Positions 29,513 to 37,779 of a DNA stretch of 39,816 bases are shown one piece after another. The DNA is from Streptomyces ipomoeae 91-03 (lineage in GTDB: Bacteria > Actinomycetota > Actinomycetes > Streptomycetales > Streptomycetaceae). Position 1 is the first letter of the stretch, and the number at the start of each line of letters is the position of its first letter. The translations under genes were made by a program, and so were the position numbers. Below the pieces are notes generated by a model. That model did not search any database. It was not told the origin of the DNA and saw only the letters and a program-made list of their open reading frames with translations. Location of the stretch: the NCBI RefSeq assembly GCF_000317595.1, contig NZ_AEJC01000107.1, positions 1 through 39,816 on the forward strand, in the 5' to 3' direction.

Positions 29513-30268
29513 CTACAGCGGCAGTCGGCGGAACAGTGGTCTTGGGGCGTGCCTCAGGGCTGACATCACCAGGCGCAGGGCTCCTGGGACCCATACCGTC
29601 TCCGAGCGGCGTCTCAGGCCCAGTTCGATGGCTGCTGCGACGGCTTCCGGGGTCGTGGTCAGAGGAGTCTCCGGGCGGGTGGCTGTCATTTTGGTGCGGA
29701 CGTGGCCGGGGCGTACGACCATGACGTGGACGCCGGTGCCGTGCAGGGCGTCGGCGAGGCCCTGGGTGAAGGTGTCGAGGCCGGCCTTGGCGGAGCCGTA
29801 GATGAAGTTGGAGCGGCGGGCACGCTCGGCGGCCACGGAGGACAGGACGACCAGGGAGCCGTGGCCCTGGGCCTGGAGGGCTCTGGCGGAGACCAGGCCG
29901 GACGAGACGGCGCCGATGTAATTGGTCTGGGCGACCTGTACGGCGGCCAATGGATCGCGTTCGTCCTTCGCCTGGTCGCCCAGTACGCCGAAGGCGATCA
30001 GCACCATGTCGATGTCGCCCTCGGCGAACACCTTGCCGAGGGTTGCCTCGTGGGACTCCGGGGTGAGGGCGTCGAAGGCGATGGTGTGGGTCTCGGCGCC
30101 CAGGTTGCGCAGATGGGTGGCCGCCTTCTCCAGCTCGGGCGACGGGCGTCCGGCCAGCCATACGGTGCGGGTGCGGCGGGCGATCAGGCGGCGGGTGGTG
30201 GCCAGGGCGATGTCCGACGTACCGCCGAGGATCAGTAGGGATTGGGGCGGGCGGAAGGCATCCTTCAT
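29513..30268 (-). CDS. DprE2-like short-chain reductase
   Basis: The 251-residue SDR has the LILGGTSDIALATTRRL nucleotide loop (GGTSDIA is typical of decaprenylphospho-2-keto-ribose reductases rather than the general TGxxxGIG), DMVLIAFGVLGDQ, LVVLSSVAAER, catalytic Tyr157 and Lys161 (YGSAK) and VVRPGHVRTKMT. DprE2 reduces the keto intermediate made by DprE1 in decaprenylphosphoryl-arabinose synthesis; in Streptomyces the lipid and end product are less defined. ATG with GGAG 6 bases upstream. Its natural partner DprE1 appears decayed immediately upstream, so it may now act with a DprE1 encoded elsewhere or on another substrate. Confidence 0.88.
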   Translation of the reverse strand: MKDAFRPPQSLLILGGTSDIALATTRRLIARRTRTVWLAGRPSPELEKAATHLRNLGAETHTIAFDALTPESHEATLGKVFAEGDIDMVLIAFGVLGDQAKDERDPLAAVQVAQTNYIGAVSSGLVSARALQAQGHGSLVVLSSVAAERARRSNFIYGSAKAGLDTFTQGLADALHGTGVHVMVVRPGHVRTKMTATRPETPLTTTPEAVAAAIELGLRRRSETVWVPGALRLVMSALRHAPRPLFRRLPL

Positions 30269-30307
30269 GGCAGCTCCTGAGAGGGAAGGTAAAAGGAGGC
30301 AGGGGCT

Positions 30308-30650
30308 TCAGAGGGGCTTCAGAGGGGGCTCAGGGGTGGAGGCGGCGGCCAGGTCCGAGACGAAGATTCCTCGGGGTTCAACTCCCGGCGCAGTTCGCGG
30401 AATTCGGACGGGCGGGGTGCTCGGCGGCGACGGCGAGAAGAAGGCCGACGCCCACGACAAGCCGACGCCAACGACAAGCCGGGTGCCGTGCGGTACCGGA
30501 GCTCGGTGCGCGGGCGGATCAGTCGGGCGGATCAGTCGGGCGGCGGTCGGGGCGGTGCGGCCCCAGTCGGTGACGGGGGTGCTGCGGCCGGCGGGGGGAG
30601 CGGGGGCGCTGAGGGGGTGAAGGTGCTGAAGGCGTGGTGTCGGGTGGCAT
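30308..30650 (-). pseudogene. Remnant of a dprE1-like FAD-oxidase gene
   Basis: On the minus strand VTDWGRTAPTAARLIRP (30574-30524) matches the start of DprE1-type oxidases (normally about 440-460 residues). Near the other end EFRELRRELNP, followed after a frame change by RGIFVSDLA (30400-30335), matches their C-terminus. Everything between, including the FAD-binding domain, is missing; about 130 bp of unrecognised sequence remain. A possible original ATG at 30650 is out of frame with the first block. Three tandem duplications sit inside or beside it: 11 bp (30306-30327), 17 bp (30444-30477) and 13 bp (30515-30540). It lies just ahead of the intact dprE2-like gene, the usual partner. Confidence 0.6.
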
Positions 30651-30762
30651 GGCCGTGACCGTATCGCCGGGATTGTCGCCAATCGGGCGTGCTGGCGTGC
30701 CCCTTCGGGGTGCCTCACCGAAACGGGTGATTGATGGGTGATCAAGAGGATGTCGTTCAAGA

Positions 30763-31189
30763 TTGCCGCGGTTCGACGCGGCTCACCTGGAAGAGCGGCA
30801 CCACAGGGGCGACGTTCGCGACGCGCGCGCCCCGGACCGGCGGTTGCTGACCGCGCTCCGCGCATGGGCGGTCGACCGGCGCGTCGCCTCCGGCGCGCGT
30901 GCGCTGTCCCGGGCCGGGGAGCACGGCGCGCTGTGGCTCGTGGTCGGGCCCGCCGCTGTCACGGCTGTCATGGCGGCTCCTGCTCGTGTACTGCTACTGC
31001 CTGTGGGCCCTGGAGGAGGGCGGCGTATCGAGGACCGGCCTGCTGCCTGCCGTGGCGCCAACTCTCCAGGGTGGCCGTCGTCCTGGCGTCCTGCGCCACG
31101 CCGTCTGCACCGACCGGGGCATGGCCGGCGACCCCGAGGAGGTGGTGCCGCGCGAGCGCGCGCTCACCCTGATCGGCGTGGTGTGCTGA
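30763..31189 (+). pseudogene. Possible remnant of a PAP2-phosphatase-like gene
   Basis: One frame from 30763 reads LEERHHRGDVRDARAP, RRLLTALRAWAVDRRV and ARALSRAGEHGALWLVVG, which resembles the N-terminal part of PAP2-type phosphatases found in decaprenylphosphoryl-arabinose clusters. After about 30985 the frame loses membrane character, and the frame ending at 31189 takes over with LLLVYCYCLWALEEGGVSRT. The catalytic K-x6-R-P, P-S-G-H and S-R-x5-H-x3-D motifs are absent. No start has a good ribosome-binding site. It is probably a broken relic; a short unrelated protein cannot be excluded. Confidence 0.35.
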
Positions 31190-31361
31190 CCATGTACGGG
31201 CCGGCGGTTGCGGACCGGTGACAGGTCTGCCGGGTGGTGAGCGGGCGTGACGGCGGGGGTCCCGTGCCCCGGCGCGCGGACGACAGGACCCGTACACCGG
31301 TGAACAGCCATGTCCCGGGTACTCGGGCATCGGTCAACCACAACGAGGGCAGAGTCGGATC

Positions 31362-32324
31362 ATGGACTGGCTGAAAAGGCTCCCCGGAGTCGGCCCGCTG
31401 GCCGAGCGGCTGATGGCCACGCACGCGTGGCGCTCGTACGAACGGCTGGAGCGGGTGAAGTGGACGCGGCTGGCCGCGGCGATGACCTTCATCAGCTTCC
31501 TGGCACTGTTCCCGCTGCTGACCATGGCGGCGGCCATCGCCGCGGCGACCCTCGGCAAGGAGCGGCAGCGGGACCTGGAGGACCGGCTGGTCGAGCAGGT
31601 GCCCGGCATCTCCGAGCAGCTCGACATCGGCGGTCTGGTCGACAACGCCGGCACGGTCGGGATCATCGCCGGCGCGCTGTTGCTCTTCACCGGCATCGGC
31701 TGGGTCGGCGAGATGCGGGGCTGTCTGCGGGCGGTGTGGGAGAAGCCGGACCCCGACGAGAACCCCGTGCTGGCCAAGGTCAAGGACGCGGGTCTCCTGC
31801 TCGGGCTCGGCGGCGCGGTCCTCGTCACCCTGGCCGCCTCCGCGGTGGCCTCGTCGATGGTCGGCTGGCTCGCCGACCGACTCGGAATCGACCGCGACGG
31901 CTGGGGCGGCGTCCTCCTCCAGATCGCCGCGTTCGCCATCGCCGTACTCGCCGACTTCCTGCTTCTCCTCTATGTCCTCACCCTGCTACCGGGCGTCCAG
32001 CCACCCCGCCGCCGCCTCGTCGTCGCCGCCCTGATCGGAGCCGCCGGCTTCGAACTGCTCAAGCTGCTGCTGAGCGGCTATATGCAGGGCGTCGCCTCGA
32101 AGAGCATGTACGGCGCCTTCGGCGTCCCCGTCGCCCTGATGCTGTGGATCAACTTCACGTCAAAACTGCTGCTGTACTGCGCGGCATGGACGGCGGAGGG
32201 CAGTAAGGAAGCCACGGGCGCGGACGAGCGCCCCGAGGGGGCGCGGGGCTCCGACACAAGCGGCTCCGCCGCGCGGGCGCGACCAGCCGCGAACGACCCG
32301 CAGCCCGCCCGTGACAGCAACTAG
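31362..32324 (+). CDS. YihY/BrkB-family membrane protein
   Basis: The 320-residue protein has the family's layout of six membrane segments, starting after WTRLAAAMTFISFLALFPLL. GIIAGALLLFTGIGWVGEMR, a VWEKPDPDENPVLAKVKD loop and YMQGVASKSMYGAFGVPVAL with LMLWINFTSKLLLYCAAW are hallmark segments. The family was once mistaken for ribonuclease BN and has no settled function. The last 30 residues (EGARGSDTSGSAARARPAAN) are encoded by a dispersed intergenic repeat and are probably not part of the ancestral protein. The ATG has GAGGGCAG some 12 bases upstream. Its stop codon overlaps that of convergent dacA by two bases (CTAG). Confidence 0.92.
   Translation: MDWLKRLPGVGPLAERLMATHAWRSYERLERVKWTRLAAAMTFISFLALFPLLTMAAAIAAATLGKERQRDLEDRLVEQVPGISEQLDIGGLVDNAGTVGIIAGALLLFTGIGWVGEMRGCLRAVWEKPDPDENPVLAKVKDAGLLLGLGGAVLVTLAASAVASSMVGWLADRLGIDRDGWGGVLLQIAAFAIAVLADFLLLLYVLTLLPGVQPPRRRLVVAALIGAAGFELLKLLLSGYMQGVASKSMYGAFGVPVALMLWINFTSKLLLYCAAWTAEGSKEATGADERPEGARGSDTSGSAARARPAANDPQPARDSN
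32224..32308 (+). repeat. Dispersed intergenic repeat captured in a coding end
   Basis: AGCGCCCCGAGGGGGCGCGG, GCGGCTCCGCCGCGCGGGCG and CGACCAGCCGCGAACGACCC follow the family order. The copy reads through in frame as the tail of the YihY-like protein. Confidence 0.85.
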
Positions 32325-33634
32325 GCAGACGCGTCCGGGTCCTTACGCCCAGGCCACTTCCGATTCACCAGGAACGCCCCGCCGGCCACCAACACCAGCA
32401 CGCCCCCCGTGATCCCCAACGCGACCCCGATCCCACTGGACCCCCCGGAGGCAGCCGAGGCCACGGTCTTACCCCCCACCCCCCTGGCAGCGGACGGAGA
32501 GGCCGAAGCCGTGGCCTCCGGCTGCGCACTCGACTCGGTGTCACCATCGGAGGTGTCCGCGCCCTTGGGCGGCACGAGCTCCCCCACGGCCTGCACCTTC
32601 CCCGCCGCGGCGAACCCCCAGTCGAACAGCTTCGCGGTCTCCTTGTAGACCTGGTTGTGCTCGTTCTTCTCGGGATGCATGACGGTGACGAGCAGCACCC
32701 GACCGTCCCGCTCGGCGACCCCGGTGAACGTCGCACCGGCATTGGTGGTGTTGCCGTTCTTCACACCCGCGATGCCCTGATAGGAATCGAGCCCGCTGTC
32801 ACCGGTCAGCAGCCGGTTGGTGTTCTGGATCTCGAAGGACGAACGGCTCTTCTTCCCGTTCTTGCCCTTCTTGGTCTCACCGGGGAACTGCGCCCGCACG
32901 GTGGAGCAGTACTCCCGGAAGTCCTTCTTCTGCAGCCCCGACCGGGCGATCAGCGTCAGGTCGTACGCCGACGAGACCTGCCCCTTCGCGTCGTACCCGT
33001 CAGGACTGACCGCATGGGTGTCGAGGGCCTGCAACTCCTCGGCGTGGGCGTTCATGTCGGCGACGGTCTGCTTGACGCCGTCGTTCATCGCCGACAGCAC
33101 ATGCACCGCGTCGTTGCCGGAGCGAAGGAAGACACCGAGCCACAGATCGTGGACGGTGTACGTCTCGTTCTCCTTTATGCCGACCATGCTGGAGCCCGCG
33201 CCGATGCCCGCGAGGTCGGTGGGGGCGACCTTGTGCTTCTCGTCCTTGTTGAACTTCGGCAGCAGCGTGTCCGCGAACAGCATCTTCAGCGTGCTCGCCG
33301 GGGCCAGCCGCCAGTGCGCGTTGTGCGCGGCCAGTACATCGCCGGTCTCGGCGTCCGCGACGATCCACGAGCGCGCGCTGATGCCCTTGGGCAGTACGGG
33401 GGCGTCGCTGCCCAGGTCGACCTGTGTACCCGGCTTGCCCAGCAGCTCGCCGCCGACCGTCGACATGGCCGCCGGGGGCGTCGCCGACGGGGTGGCGCTC
33501 GAACTGGGGGTCGGATCGGCGGCGTACGCGGCCGGGACGACCGTCAGCGAGGTCAGCGACGTCAGCGAGAAGGACACGACGGTGGCGGAGGTGACCAGCA
33601 GAGAGCGCCTGGTGGTCTTCTTGGAGGCGGGCAC
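32321..33634 (-). CDS. dacA: D-alanyl-D-alanine carboxypeptidase (S11 family)
   Basis: This penicillin-binding protein trims the terminal D-Ala of peptidoglycan stem peptides outside the membrane. The 437 residues include a signal peptide (KKTTRRSLLVTSATVVSFSL, cleavage near AYA-A), the S-x2-K active site APASTLKML (Ser114, Lys117), SGN (172-174) and KNG (292-294) where many relatives have KTG. A Ser/Ala/Thr-rich stalk and a C-terminal membrane helix (GVALGITGGVLVLVAGGAFL) anchor it, with a basic tail. The start is uncertain: GTG 33634 fits the signal peptide, but no good ribosome-binding site is seen, and the frame is open further upstream into the divergent gene. It shares CTAG with the YihY stop. 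Confidence 0.93.
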   Translation of the reverse strand: MPASKKTTRRSLLVTSATVVSFSLTSLTSLTVVPAAYAADPTPSSSATPSATPPAAMSTVGGELLGKPGTQVDLGSDAPVLPKGISARSWIVADAETGDVLAAHNAHWRLAPASTLKMLFADTLLPKFNKDEKHKVAPTDLAGIGAGSSMVGIKENETYTVHDLWLGVFLRSGNDAVHVLSAMNDGVKQTVADMNAHAEELQALDTHAVSPDGYDAKGQVSSAYDLTLIARSGLQKKDFREYCSTVRAQFPGETKKGKNGKKSRSSFEIQNTNRLLTGDSGLDSYQGIAGVKNGNTTNAGATFTGVAERDGRVLLVTVMHPEKNEHNQVYKETAKLFDWGFAAAGKVQAVGELVPPKGADTSDGDTESSAQPEATASASPSAARGVGGKTVASAASGGSSGIGVALGITGGVLVLVAGGAFLVNRKWPGRKDPDASA

Positions 33635-33754
33635 GACCGAGAAAGTACATGGCTCCGACCGGTAAATCCCACTGCGGCTTCCATCGCCGCTCACACCCGT
33701 GGCCACTTCCGCACCCCCGCGCGCACCCCGGCGCGAGGCGACGGCGGACGGCGG

Positions 33755-33761
33755 TGATACT
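33755..33761 (+). promoter_or_regulatory. -10 element for a probably leaderless mRNA
   Basis: TGATACT ends six bases before the ATG of the small membrane protein, so transcription should start at or next to the start codon. No clear -35 is visible. Confidence 0.45.
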
Positions 33762-33767
33762 GAAAGC

Positions 33768-34013
33768 ATGAAGCTCAGCCGCCCCCTGTCCTGGTTCCTG
33801 CTCGCCTTCGGGGTGTGGAGCTGGGTCATCTGGGTTACTTTCATCCGAAATCTATGGAAGGACGGCAGCGGGCTCGCGTTCGACGACGCGGGTGATCCGA
33901 CGGCGTACTTCTGGGTGCACCTGACGCTCGCGGTCGTCTCCTTTGTCCTTGGGACGGCCATCGGAGTCATCGGGTTGCGCGGACTGCGCGCCCTGCGGCG
34001 AACGGCACAGTGA
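33768..34013 (+). CDS. SCO4848-family small membrane protein
   Basis: The 81-residue protein has two membrane helices: PLSWFLLAFGVWSWVIWVTFI and FWVHLTLAVVSFVLGTAIGV, separated by RNLWKDGSGLAFDDAGDPTAY. It ends with a basic GLRGLRALRRT tail. Size, the MKLSRPLSWFLLAFG start and its place between dacA and the metallophosphoesterase gene match the family named after SCO4848. The start ATG directly follows a -10-like TGATACT. No biochemical role is known. It is 25 bp ahead of the phosphoesterase gene, so the two are likely co-transcribed. Confidence 0.9.
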   Translation: MKLSRPLSWFLLAFGVWSWVIWVTFIRNLWKDGSGLAFDDAGDPTAYFWVHLTLAVVSFVLGTAIGVIGLRGLRALRRTAQ

Positions 34014-34038
34014 ACGGCCTGGTGGGGAGCGCGGCTTC

Positions 34039-35418
34039 ATGGTGATCGTCTTCATACTCGTGGCCGTGCTGGTGCTGGCGGTCTTCGCGGCCCTGCACTG
34101 GTACGCCTGGCGCCGACTGGTGCGCGACACGACTCGCGGGCCGGGCCTCGCCCGCCGCGTCGGCACCGGGGTCTTCATCGCCGGCCCCGTGCTGATGGTC
34201 GCCGGCTTCGCGGCCGAGCGCGGCGGCGCCCCCTTCTGGCTGCAGCGGACGCTGACCTGGCCGGGCTTCATGTGGCTCGCCTTCGCGCTGTATCTGCTGC
34301 TCGCCCTTCTGGTGGGGGAGCTCGTACGCCCCCTCGTCCGCCGTCTGGTGGAACGCCGAGCCCCGGCGCCCGCGGAGCGGCCCGAGCCGGCGATACGCGA
34401 GCCGCAGCCCGAGCCGGAACCGGTCCCGGCGGGCGCGAAGCCCACCACGGGCTCCCCGAAGCCCACGGAGCCGACCGGCTCCGCCGAGCCGGCCGAACCC
34501 GCCGAGCCGACCGACGCCCCCGAACCCGCCGCCCTCACCGAGCCGACCGGCTCCGGCAAGCCGGCCGCCCCCTCCGCGCCCGCCCCGGCCGATCCCTCCC
34601 GCCGTCTCTTCGTCTCCCGAGTCGTCGGCGGTGCCGTCGCCGCCGCGGCCCTCGGCACCGTCGGCTACGGCACCTACGGCGTCTTACGCGGCCCCAAGGT
34701 CAAGCGGATCATCGTGCCGCTGGCGAAGCTGCCGCGGGCGGCGCACGGTTTCCGGATCGCGGTGGTCAGCGACATCCACCTGAGCCCGATGCTGGGCCGG
34801 GGCTTCGCGCAGAAGGTGGTCGACACCATCAACTCGACGCAGCCCGACCTGATCGCGGTGGTCGGCGACCTGGTCGACGGCAGCGTGGCGGACCTGGGCC
34901 CGGCGGCGGCACCGCTCGCGGGTCTGCAGGCGCGGCACGGCAGCTACTTCGTCACCGGCAACCACGAGTACTTCTCCGGCGCCGAGCAGTGGGTGGAGGA
35001 GGTACGACGGCTGGGCCTCACCCCGCTGGAGAACGACCGCCGTGAGCTGCCGTACCTCGACCTGGCCGGGGTGAACGACATCGCGGGCGAGGACGAGGGC
35101 ATGGGCCCCGACTTCGCGAAGGCGCTCGGCGACCGGGACACCTCACGGGCCGTCGTCCTCATGGCCCACCAGCCCGTCCAGATCCACGACGCCGTCGACC
35201 ACGGCGTCGACCTCCAGCTCTCCGGTCACACCCACGGCGGCCAGCTGTGGCCCATGACCTATGTCGCCGACGCCGCCAACCCCACCCTCGCGGGCCTCGA
35301 ACGCTACGGCGACACCCAGCTCTACGTCTCGCGGGGCGCGGGCGCCTGGGGACCGCCGGTACGGGTCGGGGCGCCCTCGGACATCACCGTGGTGGAACTG
35401 GCGTCGAAAAAGGCCTGA
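34039..35418 (+). CDS. Membrane-anchored metallophosphoesterase
   Basis: The 459-residue protein begins with three membrane helices (VIVFILVAVLVLAVFAALHW; GVFIAGPVLMVAGFA; GFMWLAFALYLLLALLVGEL). A cytoplasmic or linker region of about 85 residues rich in Glu-Pro follows ([18 protein letters not shown]), then an RRLFVSRVVGGAVAAAALG helix. The catalytic domain has all calcineurin-like motifs: SDIHLSP (Asp245, His247), GDLVDG, GNHEYF (Asn308, His309), MAHQP and SGHTHGGQ. The YaeI-like domain could hydrolyse lipid or nucleotide phosphates; the substrate is unknown. ATG with GGGGAG 9 bases upstream, 25 bp after the small membrane protein gene. Confidence 0.95.
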   Translation: MVIVFILVAVLVLAVFAALHWYAWRRLVRDTTRGPGLARRVGTGVFIAGPVLMVAGFAAERGGAPFWLQRTLTWPGFMWLAFALYLLLALLVGELVRPLVRRLVERRAPAPAERPEPAIREPQPEPEPVPAGAKPTTGSPKPTEPTGSAEPAEPAEPTDAPEPAALTEPTGSGKPAAPSAPAPADPSRRLFVSRVVGGAVAAAALGTVGYGTYGVLRGPKVKRIIVPLAKLPRAAHGFRIAVVSDIHLSPMLGRGFAQKVVDTINSTQPDLIAVVGDLVDGSVADLGPAAAPLAGLQARHGSYFVTGNHEYFSGAEQWVEEVRRLGLTPLENDRRELPYLDLAGVNDIAGEDEGMGPDFAKALGDRDTSRAVVLMAHQPVQIHDAVDHGVDLQLSGHTHGGQLWPMTYVADAANPTLAGLERYGDTQLYVSRGAGAWGPPVRVGAPSDITVVELASKKA

Positions 35419-35462
35419 CCGGTCGTCAAGAACCTTGCTAAAACCGCAGGCGGCACCCTTAC

Positions 35463-35545
35463 TGAGTTCTTTCTCAACTCAACAAAACCTGTCTTCCGCC
35501 AACACGAAGTCCTGTGGTTAGGTTTCCGCGTCACCGCGGAACCAC
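35463..35545. terminator. Two hairpins between the phosphoesterase and the binding-protein gene
   Basis: TGAGTT (35463-35468) pairs with AACTCA (35476-35481) in an unusually AT-rich patch. A second hairpin, GGTTTCCGCG (35521-35530) with CGCGGAACC (35535-35543), has one bulged T; its arms are extended by GTGGTT and AACCAC as an alternative pairing. The first may end the upstream unit and the second may be an operator or leader element of the next gene. Confidence 0.45.
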
Positions 35546-35585
35546 TGCACGTTGTGGGCCGGGTGGGGCCTTGGGAGGGGCGCCG

Positions 35586-37142
35586 ATGCGGTCGGTTCGC
35601 TTGCGGATTCTCGTGTCGCTGCTGGTGCTGGCGATCGCGGCGGTGGGTGGCTGGCAGTTGATGCCGGCCCAGCGGGACAAGAACAGGACGATCACGGTCG
35701 GTACGACCGACACGATCACGTCCCTCGACCCGGCCGGGGCGTACGACGCCGGCTCCTGGGCCCTGTTCAGCAATGTGTTCCAGTCGCTGCTGACCTTCGA
35801 ACCGGGCAACACCGCTCCCGTCCCGGACGCCGCCCGCAGTTGCGAGTTCGTCGGCAACGCGCTCACCGTCTACCGCTGCACCCTGCGCGAGGGGCTGAAG
35901 TTCCCCAGCGGACGGGAGGTCACCGGGGCGGATGTGAAATACTCGTTCGACCGCGTCAAGCGCATCAACTCGGACGTCGGTCCCGCCTCGCTCCTCGACA
36001 CCCTCCAGTCGGTCGGCGTGAGCGGGCTGACCGTCAGCTTCCGCCTCTCCGGGCCGGACGCCACCTTCCCGTTCAAGCTGGCCACCGGCGCCGGGTCGAT
36101 CGTCGACCGCACCAAGTACCCCTCGAACCGGCTGCGCACCGACGGCGGCGCCGACGGCACCGGACCGTACACGCTGACCTCGTACACGAAGGACCAGCAG
36201 GCGCGCCTGCGGCCCAACGACGACTACCAGGGCGCCGTCCACCAGGCCGGCAGCCCCGTCCTCATGCGCTACTACAAGGACTCGGCGGCGCTGGAGAAGG
36301 CCTGGAAGGCGCGGCGGGTCGACGTCGCCACGCGCACGCTGCCGCCCGCGGTGCTGGCCGGGCTCTCGCCCAGCGACCCCGACCAGCGGGTCACGGAGGC
36401 CGACAGCACCGAGACCCGCAACCTGGTCCTCAACGTGCGTGCGGGCTCGCCCTTCCACGACCGCCGGGTACGGCAGGCGCTGGCCTCGCTGATCAACCGG
36501 GAGAAGCTCGTCGCCGACGTCTACCACGGCACCACCGACCCGCTGTACTCCCTGATCCCGGCCGGCATCACCGGCCACACCACCTCGTTCTTCGACATGT
36601 ACCCCGAGCCCGACCCCCAGCGGGCCCGCCGACTCCTCGAAGCGGCCGGGGTGAAACTGCCGGTCCGCTTCACCTACGGGTATGGCGCCGGCCGGGAGTC
36701 GGCCGCCGCCGAGGCCACCGAGCTGAAGGCGCAGCTGGAGTCCACGGGGCTGTTCCAGGTGACCACCAAGGCGTACGAGTGGACGGACTTCCAGCGGCGC
36801 TACGCCGAGGGGAAGCTGGACGCGTACGCCGTCGGCTGGGTCGCCGACTACCCCGACCCCGACACGTTCAGCGGGCCCCTCGTCGGCACCGACGGCTCCA
36901 TGAAGAACGGCTACAGCAGCCAGGAGGCCGACCGGCTCGTCCAGGACAGCCGGCGCTACGCGGACCGCGGCATGACCACCAGGGACTTCCAGGACTTGCA
37001 GGAGGTCGTGGCCCAGGACGTTCCGCTGATCCCGCTCTGGCAGCGCAAGGAGTACGTACTCAGCACCGAGGACGTCGGCGGGGCGCAGTATCTGTCCGAC
37101 GGGACCGGGGTCTTCCGGTTGTGGCGGCTGGAATGGATATGA
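35586..37142 (+). CDS. Family 5 extracellular solute-binding protein, orphan
   Basis: The 518-residue protein resembles OppA/DppA-type binding proteins: ITVGTTDTITSLDPAGAYDA at the mature start, LREGLKFPSGREVTGADVKY, FDRVKRINSD, VRQALASLINREKLVADVYH and GWVADYPDPDTFSGPLVGTD. Such proteins capture peptides or similar solutes for an ABC importer. The N-terminus (SVRLRILVSLLVLAIAAVGG) is a signal or anchor with no lipobox Cys, which is unusual for a Gram-positive binding protein, so it may stay tethered by an uncleaved helix. No permease or ATPase gene is adjacent. ATG with GGGAGGGG 6 bases upstream. Confidence 0.94.
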   Translation: MRSVRLRILVSLLVLAIAAVGGWQLMPAQRDKNRTITVGTTDTITSLDPAGAYDAGSWALFSNVFQSLLTFEPGNTAPVPDAARSCEFVGNALTVYRCTLREGLKFPSGREVTGADVKYSFDRVKRINSDVGPASLLDTLQSVGVSGLTVSFRLSGPDATFPFKLATGAGSIVDRTKYPSNRLRTDGGADGTGPYTLTSYTKDQQARLRPNDDYQGAVHQAGSPVLMRYYKDSAALEKAWKARRVDVATRTLPPAVLAGLSPSDPDQRVTEADSTETRNLVLNVRAGSPFHDRRVRQALASLINREKLVADVYHGTTDPLYSLIPAGITGHTTSFFDMYPEPDPQRARRLLEAAGVKLPVRFTYGYGAGRESAAAEATELKAQLESTGLFQVTTKAYEWTDFQRRYAEGKLDAYAVGWVADYPDPDTFSGPLVGTDGSMKNGYSSQEADRLVQDSRRYADRGMTTRDFQDLQEVVAQDVPLIPLWQRKEYVLSTEDVGGAQYLSDGTGVFRLWRLEWI

Positions 37143-37191
37143 CAGACGCCGCGTGACAGCTGACTCGAACTCGCGGGACGGATGTTCGCGG

Positions 37192-37213
37192 GAGTGACAG
37201 CACGTGCTCACTC
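37192..37213 (+). terminator. Hairpin after the binding-protein gene
   Basis: GAGTGA (37192-37197) pairs with TCACTC (37208-37213), with the palindrome GCACGTGC inside and a short T-rich stretch following. It may be a terminator, or an operator of the next gene. Confidence 0.45.
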
Positions 37214-37259
37214 AGCCCATCTTCTTGTGGTGGGGATGTGCTCGGGGTGAGGAGCAAAG

Positions 37260-37658
37260 GTGTTGAGACGCAACTCCTTCAGGCTGCCCCGCCATCCGGC
37301 GTCCGTCGAGCTCGCCCGGCGTCGTGTGCGGGAGCATCTGGCCGACTGGGGTCACGGGGACGGTGACCCGGCGACGGAGGACGTCGTCCTCGTCGTGTCC
37401 GAACTCGCGACCAACGTCATACGGCACGGGCCTTCGATCGAGCGGGAGTTCGAGGTCGCGGTGACCGCGCTCGGGGACGGGCTCTGCCTCGTCGAGGTGT
37501 CGGACGAGGGCATGGCGGTGCCTCGGCTACGGGAGGTGGGGGAGTCGGACGAGACGGGGAGGGGGTTGCACCTTGTGGATCACCTTGCGGCCGCGTGGGG
37601 GGTGTGGGGTCGGGGGGCGCACGGGAAGACGGTTTGGGCGCTGGTGGGTGCGCGGTGA
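37260..37658 (+). CDS. RsbW/SpoIIAB-like ATP-binding protein
   Basis: The 132-residue protein is a stand-alone HATPase_c_2 domain: RLPRHPASVELARRRVREHL at the start, the N-box VVLVVSELATNVIRHG, CLVEVSDEG for the G1 region, and GRGLHLVDHLAAAWGVWG with HGKTVWALV at the end. Streptomyces have dozens of such single-domain kinases or anti-sigma regulators. No anti-anti-sigma or sigma-B-like partner is adjacent, so the target cannot be named. GTG start with GAGGAG about 7 bases upstream. Confidence 0.92.
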   Translation: MLRRNSFRLPRHPASVELARRRVREHLADWGHGDGDPATEDVVLVVSELATNVIRHGPSIEREFEVAVTALGDGLCLVEVSDEGMAVPRLREVGESDETGRGLHLVDHLAAAWGVWGRGAHGKTVWALVGAR

Positions 37659-37689
37659 CGCCTCGGGGAGGGGATCACTGTTGATTCGC

Positions 37690-37745
37690 GTCCGCGGGTT
37701 CGTTGTGGTTGCTCGCGCCCCGCGTACGACGTGGAGCCGGAAGGG
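37690..37745 (-). repeat. Dispersed intergenic repeat, reverse partial copy
   Basis: Read on the minus strand, CCGGCTCCACGTCGTACGCG, GGGCGCGAGCAACCACAACG and AACCCGCGGACGCGAAT follow the right half of the repeat. The GGGGCGCGGGG arm is missing. Confidence 0.65.
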
Positions 37746-37779
37746 GTGGCGGAGGGGGAGGCCGACGCGGTGAGTGTGA

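Noticed and set aside
30376..30395. GGTTCAACTCCC, resembling a tRNA T-arm
   Set aside because: No acceptor stem, D-arm or anticodon arm fits around it; the stretch is explained as the dprE1 remnant (ELNP).
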